Source: Myxococcales bacterium
Lineage (GTDB): Bacteria; Myxococcota; Polyangia; Fen-1088
Direction of reading: 5' to 3'
Length of the DNA stretch: 11,070 nt
Assembly: GCA_003159055.1 (NCBI GenBank)
Contig: PMLH01000357.1
Location: 1 to 11,070 of the forward strand
Below, piece after piece: positions 5,484 to 11,070 of the stretch (its first letter is position 1; each line of letters begins with the position of its first letter). The notes beneath the pieces were generated by a model. That model ran no database searches. It was not told where the DNA came from and saw nothing but the letters and a program-made list of their open reading frames with translations. A program made the position numbers and the translations under genes.

Positions 5484-7868
5484 TCATGGCTGGGCAGTTG
5501 CGCCGGGCACAGGGGCTGGTTGCGGTAGGTTGTCGGACGACATCGAATGCGAGCCCGTTCGACGACGTCGTTGCCCGACAAGTACCAAGGTCAGGCAAGC
5601 AAGGACGGCGACGATCGAGATGGCCGCACCCACATCGACCGAGTGATCGCCATAGGCGATGGCTATTCGATGCAGCCCGGGAGGCACAACGAACCCCGAG
5701 AGGGACACCTCGGTTCGCAGCAGCGGAGCAGGCTGGTCGTCGATGGTCAACTGCCAGCCCTCATCCCAGGTTTGGTTGAAAGCAACAAACGATGGGTTCG
5801 GCCCCGTGCCATCTACATCCATGGCTATGCTTTCCGGCGTACGCGAACGGATTCGTATCTCGGCGGGCGACGGCGGCAGGGGAAAGCTCGACAGACTCTC
5901 ATCATCGACACACGCGCTCTCTCTCGCCTGCCCTTGCAAGCGGCGCACGGCGCCTAGCCAGCCCTCAGCGCCGTGAACGATCTCCACGTGCACGGCCGCG
6001 AAGGCGATGGGCTGATAGTCGTGGACGAGGCTGACCTCGACCGGGCTCTCGCCAGCAGGCCCGACCACGAAGCCATCCTGCCACCGCGCCCCGGCGCGAA
6101 ACTGAACCACGGCAGTCACGCCACGCCGCTGGAGCAGTGGCGTGGCGAGCGGCAGATCTGCCTCGATCGCTTTCCGGAAGGCGCGGGTGCCGTCGTCGGT
6201 CCAGCGTAGAAATGTCAGGTCGAAGTCATTTTCGAGTGTCATGGCCAGGCCCCACTGCGCCGGAAGGGGCGGCTTGCCCACGCCCTTGACGTTCCCAAAC
6301 GAGGGATCCCATTCGGCGGCGTGGTAGATGAGCTCGTCGGTCCCGCGGTTGAGCAAGGGAACGAAGAACGCGGGCGGCGTGGACAGGGCTCGGACTGGGG
6401 TGGTGTGGACGACACCTCGTCCCGCGGTGACAAGATCTATCGTCAGCACCGCGCAAACCGCCAAGGCGCGGGTCGTGCGCCCCCAGCGCAAGCGGGGCCA
6501 GAGCACCACGAACAGTGCAGCGGCAACGCCAGCCACACGGAGCGCATCGCCGCAAGCGACTCGCCACGGGAAATCCGCGGACAGATGCCCAGCTGCGAGC
6601 GCAATCGCCACGGATAGCAACACTGCCAGGGCCGCCAACCCAACCAGCACCCAAGCAAGGCGTTGCCTGGCCTCGCGAGAAGCCATGACAACCTGGTCGA
6701 AGCCATAGGCCGAGGCAACGACGACTGGCAGGATGAAGAGCACCGCATATTTCTCAGGAAAGCGAATGGCGGACACCACGGGAAGGTGGCGTGCGAGCCG
6801 CCACAACACGAAGTGATCGCCAAGTGAGAGCAGATATCCGAAGCCCGCCATCGCGATCCACGGCGCAAGGACGCGGGAGCGAATCCGCCAAGCCGCGATG
6901 GCCAGCAAGGACACAGCCAATCCCGGGTACAGCGAGAAAAAGAAGGGGCTCTCGCGACGAGCGTAGAGGCTGCGTCCCCAGTATTGCTTCTCATTGCCGG
7001 CCTCGACGTGGCCGAGAATATGAGGCGACAGAAGGTCGAGCGCGCGCACGGGAGGCATGGACCACTCGCCGGCCTGGGACACGTCGAGGCTGGAGCTGCG
7101 AACCGTCTTGCGCGCATGGTGAGCGCCAGGAATGAGCGTGACAGATCCGACTGCGAGTCCCAGGACCAAGCCAGCCACGACGGCCGCAGGTCCAAGGCGC
7201 GCCCGGCCACGCCACAGAGCCAGCAGCGCCGCGGTGCAAAGCAGAGGCGTCGCGAGGATCGTCGAGAGCTCTCCCGCCAGGCACAGGACGCCAACGCACA
7301 AGGCGAGTGCCGCCACCTCCGCGGCACGAGGCTTGTGAACCAGGCGGACGGCGAAGGCCAAACAGAGCGGCAAGATGGATGCGGAAAAGAGCGTCGGCAA
7401 GAGATTCGTCGTCGATAGCAAGTACCCGCCAAAGCCCCAGCCCAAGGCGCCGAAAATTGATGCCAGGCGGCTGCGACGAAGCGCCCGCAGCAGAAGAACC
7501 ATGCCCCCCACGCCGGCCAAGACCGGCAGGATGACCTGCAGACGGAAGGCCAGCTCGAAGGGCAGAATGAAGAATAGCGAAGTTAGGGGATGAAAGACCT
7601 CGTGTTCGGGATTGGCGGCGAAGGGCTGGCCCGAGGCGAAAAATGGATTCCACAGCGGAATGCCCTGAGATGCCCTGGCCAGCGGCGCGATGAGCGACTT
7701 GGCGGGATGGTAGTAGAAGGTGAGATCTCGATCCCCGAATGTTTCGCTGCCCCAAAAGACGCGTCCAAAGAGGCCGGCCACGAGAACGAGCAACAGCGAG
7801 ACGGCAACAAGCCCGATGCGATAGGCTGTCTTGCCGATTGGTGCCGCCATCGCCCCACTATAGCTCAT
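5484..7868 (-). CDS. YfhO-family polytopic membrane protein (GT-C-type glycosyltransferase-like)
   Basis: The product is about 794 aa from the ATG at 7868. The frame stays open to a GTG at 7931, and an ATG at 7850 is also possible; no start has a convincing ribosome site. TM1 spans about residues 17-39, followed by a loop with GDRDLTFYYHP (45-55) and PLWNPFFASGQPF (71-83), a pattern typical of YfhO proteins. Many further hydrophobic segments follow, with a FPEKYAVLFILPVVVASAYG stretch mid-protein. The C-terminal part is a soluble beta-rich domain with WDEGWQLTIDDQPAPLL and a VVPPGLHRIAIAYG-like end, then a last TM helix and a short polar tail. YfhO proteins are thought to transfer sugars from lipid-linked donors outside the membrane; Bacillus YfhO acts in teichoic-acid glycosylation. 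The substrate here is unknown. It lies 208 bp upstream of the pilin operon on the same strand, so glycosylation of a surface polymer or pilin is a speculation only. Confidence 0.85.
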   Translation of the reverse strand: MSYSGAMAAPIGKTAYRIGLVAVSLLLVLVAGLFGRVFWGSETFGDRDLTFYYHPAKSLIAPLARASQGIPLWNPFFASGQPFAANPEHEVFHPLTSLFFILPFELAFRLQVILPVLAGVGGMVLLLRALRRSRLASIFGALGWGFGGYLLSTTNLLPTLFSASILPLCLAFAVRLVHKPRAAEVAALALCVGVLCLAGELSTILATPLLCTAALLALWRGRARLGPAAVVAGLVLGLAVGSVTLIPGAHHARKTVRSSSLDVSQAGEWSMPPVRALDLLSPHILGHVEAGNEKQYWGRSLYARRESPFFFSLYPGLAVSLLAIAAWRIRSRVLAPWIAMAGFGYLLSLGDHFVLWRLARHLPVVSAIRFPEKYAVLFILPVVVASAYGFDQVVMASREARQRLAWVLVGLAALAVLLSVAIALAAGHLSADFPWRVACGDALRVAGVAAALFVVLWPRLRWGRTTRALAVCAVLTIDLVTAGRGVVHTTPVRALSTPPAFFVPLLNRGTDELIYHAAEWDPSFGNVKGVGKPPLPAQWGLAMTLENDFDLTFLRWTDDGTRAFRKAIEADLPLATPLLQRRGVTAVVQFRAGARWQDGFVVGPAGESPVEVSLVHDYQPIAFAAVHVEIVHGAEGWLGAVRRLQGQARESACVDDESLSSFPLPPSPAEIRIRSRTPESIAMDVDGTGPNPSFVAFNQTWDEGWQLTIDDQPAPLLRTEVSLSGFVVPPGLHRIAIAYGDHSVDVGAAISIVAVLACLTLVLVGQRRRRTGSHSMSSDNLPQPAPVPGATAQP

Positions 7869-8040
7869 TGCGCAGCCAGCGTCGTTTGCGCCGCCGTCAG
7901 GGGCCCCAAGCCGCAGCCCTCGGACCACCACGACTCATCCGCTCGAACAGCCCGTGAATTCCAGGTTTCGACCGAGTTACATTTCGCTTGGGTCGGGCTG
8001 GGCTCGTTGACCTCTGTCCTCGCGGCGCCAAGATGAGCGT

Positions 8041-8355
8041 ATGCACCATGCGCTCAGCTCTCGGTCGCGTACCGACGTGCGTCGCGGATTTCGTCCGAGG
8101 CGATGTTGCCAGCGCTGCCAGCGGACACGGCTCGTCTCCGATGCACGCGTGCCAGCCCCGGCGACCACAACTTCCGATTTCAGTCTCGGTCGACTTGCTC
8201 GCGCCGGCGCTGGCCTTGGGCGTCGGGCCAAGACCTTGGTGATGGTCGCGCTGACCGCATCGTTCGCTCTGCTCACCTACGGCGCGTACGCACAGTCGGT
8301 GGCAGGGCCACCCTCCCAGCTTCCGTTCCAGGCAGCGGTGCACGTCCAGCGCTGA
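8041..8355 (+). CDS. Possible short exported hypothetical protein (uncertain)
   Basis: The open frame is 104 codons. The first 65 residues are Arg-rich and look non-coding. From the internal ATG at 8242 the protein would read MVALTASFALLTYGAYAQS and continue for 18 more residues. That is a compact signal-peptide-like stretch: a hydrophobic core preceded by RRAK, with an A-Y-A cleavage motif. No ribosome site is visible at either start and no family is recognised. It could be a tiny secreted peptide, the remnant of a gene start, or chance. It occupies part of the 7932-8462 gap, in which no other gene, tRNA or clear repeat was seen. Confidence 0.25.
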   Translation: MHHALSSRSRTDVRRGFRPRRCCQRCQRTRLVSDARVPAPATTTSDFSLGRLARAGAGLGRRAKTLVMVALTASFALLTYGAYAQSVAGPPSQLPFQAAVHVQR

Positions 8356-8414
8356 GGCGAGCGACACACCCGGCCGGCAGGGGCATGGCCCGGATGGTCC
8401 AGCATTCATTCCTT

Positions 8415-8434
8415 GTGTCCAGTTAGATTGACAC
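8415..8434. promoter_or_regulatory. Candidate operator (GTGTC-N10-GACAC) over the -35 box of the mod operon
   Basis: The perfect inverted repeat GTGTC (8415-8419) and GACAC (8430-8434) is separated by 10 nt. Its right arm overlaps the -35 hexamer. A dimeric regulator bound here would block RNA polymerase, so it is a natural candidate site for the XRE-type protein encoded immediately downstream. Five-base arms are short and the half-site centres are 15 bp apart, more than usual for small HTH repressors. Confidence 0.35.
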
Positions 8435-8456
8435 GCACCCTTTTGGCAGAGACAAT
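8428..8456 (+). promoter_or_regulatory. Sigma70-type promoter of the regulator-modA-modB operon
   Basis: A perfect -35 hexamer TTGACA (8428-8433) is followed after exactly 17 nt by GACAAT (8451-8456), which matches the -10 consensus at four of six positions including the key A2 and T6. Transcription is predicted to start at about 8463, the A of the regulator's ATG, so the transcript would be leaderless. Confidence 0.65.
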
Positions 8457-8462
8457 TCCGGC

Positions 8463-9620
8463 ATGGCTTCCGCGATACGCAGCAGCGTCCGATCGTTGCG
8501 TCAGCGCCTTGGGGTGCAGCAGCGCGATTTGGCCGCCCAGATTGGTGTCAGCCGGCAAACCCTCAGCGCGATCGAGGCTGGAACAACCATTCCCTCGACG
8601 CAGATTGCGCTCAACCTGGCACGAGCACTCCAGTGCCGGGTGGAAGACATGTTCTCGCTCGAGGAGGACGCCAAAGGACTCGAAGTCCAATTCGTGAGGG
8701 ACGGCGGCCCCCAGGGTGCTGGGTGGGCGCGAGGCGCGCAGCGGGTGAGAGTCGCGGTCGGCCAGGTCGACCAGCAATGGGTGGCGCGGGCTCTCGACGG
8801 CGACCAAGGTTTCGCGCCGGGCACGCCGGCCGATGGCATCGCGACCGTGCCTGTGGGAAAAGCACGTGTCGCCAGCACACGGGTTCGGCCACTTCGCGAT
8901 CTGGACGCACTTTTGCGCAATTTGTTCGTCGCTGGCTGCGATCCCGCGCTCGGACTTCTGGGACGGCACCTCGAAGAACGCCTGCGCGGTCCGCGTCTGC
9001 ATTGGATCGATCTCGCCAGCCGCCCTGCACTCGATGAGCTCGCGACTGGCCACGTCCACGTGGCGGGATTGCACCTCGACGATCTTGGCGCCGGAAATCT
9101 CAACGCGGCCACCGTGCGCAGCCGCTTTGGCAGCACCCCGATGCTGCTCGTGACGCTTGCCACGTGGGAGCTGGGCATCGTCTACCGCGCGCAAGCCGGC
9201 CACACGCTGAAGGGTGCGGCCGATCTCGCGCGCAAGGGGATGCGAATCGTGGCACGCGAGCCCGGCTCAGGCGCACAACAACTGCTGGAAAGCGCGCTCG
9301 ACCGCGCTGGGCTCGCCATGCGAGATCTGACCGTGGTGGCCACTGCGCGTGGACACCGCTCCGTCGCGCAACTGGTCGCGAGCCAGGTCGGCGACGCGGG
9401 GATCGCGACGCGTGCTGCGGCCACCCCGTTCGGCTTGGCCTTCGCGCCGCTCGCCGAGTCGCGCTTCGATTTGGCGCTGACCGCTGCGTCGGGCTCGGAC
9501 CAGCGTGTGCAAGCGATGCTCGAGTGCTTGTCGAGCGGCCGCTTCCGCAAGGATTTGGGAGCCATGGTTGGCTACCACGCGAACAAGACCGGCGACACTG
9601 TTGCAGGAGCTCAAGTATGA
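8463..9620 (+). CDS. XRE-type regulator fused to a COG1910 periplasmic-binding-like (molybdate/tungstate-sensing) domain
   Basis: The product is 385 aa. Residues 9-70 form a Cro/C1-type helix-turn-helix: RLGVQQRDLAAQIGVSRQ, TLSAIEAGTTIPS, then NLARALQCRVEDMFSLEE. After a linker domain (about 70-145), residues 150-375 form a COG1910/PBP-like domain. Its landmarks are FVAGCDPALGLLGRHLEER, AGLHLDDLGAGNLN (201-214), ATWELGIVYR (233-242), DLARKGMRIVAREPGSGAQQ (254-273) and LAFAPLAESRFDLAL (325-339). Proteins of this architecture commonly sit beside molybdate or tungstate transporters, and the sensor domain resembles a periplasmic oxyanion-binding protein kept in the cytoplasm. It is therefore a likely one-component sensor that controls its own operon. 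No in-frame start lies between the upstream stop (8424-8426) and 8463, and no ribosome site is seen, in line with a leaderless mRNA. Its stop overlaps the modA start by 4 nt. Confidence 0.9.
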   Translation: MASAIRSSVRSLRQRLGVQQRDLAAQIGVSRQTLSAIEAGTTIPSTQIALNLARALQCRVEDMFSLEEDAKGLEVQFVRDGGPQGAGWARGAQRVRVAVGQVDQQWVARALDGDQGFAPGTPADGIATVPVGKARVASTRVRPLRDLDALLRNLFVAGCDPALGLLGRHLEERLRGPRLHWIDLASRPALDELATGHVHVAGLHLDDLGAGNLNAATVRSRFGSTPMLLVTLATWELGIVYRAQAGHTLKGAADLARKGMRIVAREPGSGAQQLLESALDRAGLAMRDLTVVATARGHRSVAQLVASQVGDAGIATRAAATPFGLAFAPLAESRFDLALTAASGSDQRVQAMLECLSSGRFRKDLGAMVGYHANKTGDTVAGAQV

Positions 9621-10432
9621 AGAGGAGACTGGTTGTCGTTGCGGCCTTTACGACCGGGCTTGCCTGCGCGATCGGCAGCCCCCTCAGCGCACGCGCAGCC
9701 GAGCCCAAGGAAGTGGTGGTCTTCGCCGCCGCATCCCTGCGCGAGGTCTTCCAGTCCATCGCGGACAATTTCGAAAGGACCCATGCCGGGGTGAAGGTGC
9801 GGACCAATTTTGCCGGCAGCCAGGAATTGCGGGTTCAGATCGAGCATGGCGCGAAAGCCGATGTGTTTGCCTCGGCCGATAGCAAGCACATGCAGGCAGT
9901 GCAGAAGCAAGACCTCGCCGCCGGGTCGCGCATCTTCGCCCGCAACGAACCGGTGGTCATCGTGCCAGCGAACAATCCTGCCAAGCTGGCGCGCTTTGCC
10001 GACCTGCCCAAGGCCGAGCGCATCGTCGTCGGCGTGCCCGAGGTCCCGATCGGTGCCTACACCGAGACCATCTTGGCGAACACGGAAAAGCCCTATGGCG
10101 CGCAATTTCGTGCGTCGGTCGTTGCGCACATTCGCTCGCGCGAGCTCAACGTACGGCAAGTCCTGACCAAGGTCGCGCTGGGTGAAGCCGACGCCGGCAT
10201 CGTGTACAAGACCGACGCGATTTCCGCCAAAGACAAGGTGGCGACCATCGAAATCCCCGACGGCATCAACGTCATCGCCGACTATCCCATCGCGGTGCTT
10301 GCTGGCGCGCCCCAGCCCGACCTGGCCAAGGCATGGGTCGCCGCAGTCCTGGGCAGCGAAGGGCAGCAGACCCTGCGGCGCGCAGGATTCCGGCCTGCGC
10401 CGGACGTCGCCGAGAGCCCGGGCAAACGATGA
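9617..10432 (+). CDS. modA: Molybdate ABC transporter periplasmic binding protein ModA
   Basis: The product is 271 aa, the usual ModA length. A Sec signal peptide (1-28, ending SARAA before EPKEVVVF) sends it to the periplasm. Family landmarks: FAAASLREVF (36-45, Ser40), NFAGSQELRVQIEHGAKADV (64-83, Ser68), FASAD, IVPANNP, VPEVPIGAYTETIL (140-153) and LGEADAGIVYKTDA (188-201, Tyr197). Ser40, Ser68, the backbone near Ala147 and Tyr197 correspond to the oxyanion-coordinating positions of E. coli ModA. It binds molybdate (possibly tungstate) and delivers it to ModB. The frame is open far upstream, but AGGAG at 9605-9609, 7 nt before the ATG, and the signal peptide fix the start at 9617. It overlaps the regulator stop and the modB start by 4 nt each. 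Confidence 0.95.
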   Translation: MKRRLVVVAAFTTGLACAIGSPLSARAAEPKEVVVFAAASLREVFQSIADNFERTHAGVKVRTNFAGSQELRVQIEHGAKADVFASADSKHMQAVQKQDLAAGSRIFARNEPVVIVPANNPAKLARFADLPKAERIVVGVPEVPIGAYTETILANTEKPYGAQFRASVVAHIRSRELNVRQVLTKVALGEADAGIVYKTDAISAKDKVATIEIPDGINVIADYPIAVLAGAPQPDLAKAWVAAVLGSEGQQTLRRAGFRPAPDVAESPGKR

Positions 10433-11070
10433 ACGGATTGCGCGCTCGCCTCGGGCGCAACCTCGGCTACCGATTGGGCATGACCGTGCTGGCCGTCGGG
10501 CTGGGCACGCTGCTGGTCGTGCCCTTTGTCGCCTTGCTGGTGGACGGCGGGCCGCTGGCGATCCTGCGCGGCTTCGAGTGTTCGCTGACCCTGCCCGCGC
10601 TGCGATTGAGCCTGGAAACCACGGCCATTTCCATTGTCTTTGTCGTGCTGGGAGGAACCCCGCTTGCGTGGTGGCTGGCCCGTTCGAAATGGCGGTCGGC
10701 CAAGTGGCTGGAAACGCTTCTGCAATTGCCCGTGGTGATTCCGCCCGCGGTGGGCGGCATCGCCCTGTTGCTTGCGTTTGGTCGCCGCGGATTGTTTGGT
10801 GGATGGCTCGACCGCATGGGCTTCGCGCCGACCTTCAACACCGTCGCGGTCGTGATGGCCCAAATTTTCGTTTCGGCGCCCTTCTACTTGCACGCCGCGA
10901 CGCTGGCATTCGGGCGCCTCAATCAAGACCTGCTTGCGGTGGGTCGTAGCCTGGGCGCATCGCCGCCGCGGCTTTTCTTTCAGGTGGCGCTGCCGCTGGC
11001 TAAGCCCGCGTTGATCGGCGGCGCGGCCATGAGCTGGGCGCGCGCGCTCGGCGAGTTCGGTGCGACCATC
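10429..11070 (+). CDS. modB: Molybdate ABC transporter permease ModB, partial (3' end cut by the window)
   Basis: The first 214 codons are present and no stop is reached, so the C-terminus lies outside the window. Hydrophobic segments occur at about 15-38, 62-84, 100-117, 136-160 and 194 onward. QLPVVIPPAVGGIALLLAFG (99-118) is characteristic of ModB-type permeases. The EAA loop that docks on the ATPase reads AVGRSLGASPPRLFFQVALP (170-189) and is followed by the family's ARALGEFGATI (204-214). It forms the inner-membrane channel for molybdate with the ATPase ModC, presumably encoded next. The start overlaps the modA stop by 4 nt (ATGA), so translation is coupled. Confidence 0.95.
   Translation, partial: MNGLRARLGRNLGYRLGMTVLAVGLGTLLVVPFVALLVDGGPLAILRGFECSLTLPALRLSLETTAISIVFVVLGGTPLAWWLARSKWRSAKWLETLLQLPVVIPPAVGGIALLLAFGRRGLFGGWLDRMGFAPTFNTVAVVMAQIFVSAPFYLHAATLAFGRLNQDLLAVGRSLGASPPRLFFQVALPLAKPALIGGAAMSWARALGEFGATI

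Noticed and set aside
6443..7432. 329-codon minus-strand frame inside the YfhO-type gene
   Set aside because: It is Arg/Ser/Cys-rich in a shifted frame, while the main frame carries continuous membrane segments and family motifs.
7897..8409. Minus-strand 170-codon frame in the YfhO-regulator gap
   Set aside because: No hydrophobic or conserved pattern, many Arg/Gly/Ser/Cys residues and no ribosome site; it overlaps the mod promoter region.
9164..9616. Upstream extension of the modA frame
   Set aside because: It overlaps the regulator gene, has Arg-rich shadow composition and would bury the signal peptide; AGGAG at 9605-9609 marks the true start.
1..11070. CRISPR arrays, tRNA or rRNA genes, insertion sequences, attachment sites
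   Set aside because: No regularly spaced repeats, cloverleaf sequences, transposase genes or terminal repeats were found on reading both strands.

Overview
High-GC bacterial DNA. The gene content points to a Myxococcota / deltaproteobacterial organism: a secreted VWA protein with a long Gly/Thr/Ala linker, an NtrC-type regulator, a stand-alone histidine-kinase fragment and a PilV/PilW-type minor pilin set. This assignment is inferred from style and families; no marker gene is present.

Left edge (1-696): the last 18 codons of an NtrC-family sigma54 activator (plus strand) run into a short, sensorless histidine-kinase-like gene (minus strand). The two stop codons overlap in one CTAG.

Pilin operon (5275 down to 801, minus strand): four genes in the order GspH/FimT, PilV, PilW, PilX-like. 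The first three junctions are an ATGA overlap, a TAATG overlap and a 28-bp gap carrying a strong Shine-Dalgarno. This is the layout of a type IV pilus minor-pilin (priming and tip) operon. PilY1, the VWA-bearing tip adhesin that usually follows pilX, is missing. Instead the PilX-like protein is fused, through a glycine-rich linker, to a VWA domain with an intact metal-binding (MIDAS) site. A good match to a sigma54 -24/-12 promoter lies immediately upstream of the first pilin gene, which fits the NtrC-type regulator at the left edge.

Middle (7868-5484, minus strand): a large polytopic membrane protein of the YfhO family (GT-C-like glycosyltransferase), on the same strand and just upstream of the pilin operon. 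The stretch 7932-8462 holds no confident gene, only a possible short exported ORF and the promoter region of the next operon.

Right part (8463-11070, plus strand): a molybdate/tungstate uptake operon. It encodes an XRE-type regulator fused to a COG1910 periplasmic-binding-like sensor domain, then ModA, then ModB (cut by the window end), each joined by a 4-nt ATGA overlap. Its sigma70-type promoter places the predicted transcription start on the A of the regulator's ATG, so that mRNA is probably leaderless. An inverted repeat over the -35 box is a candidate autoregulatory operator.
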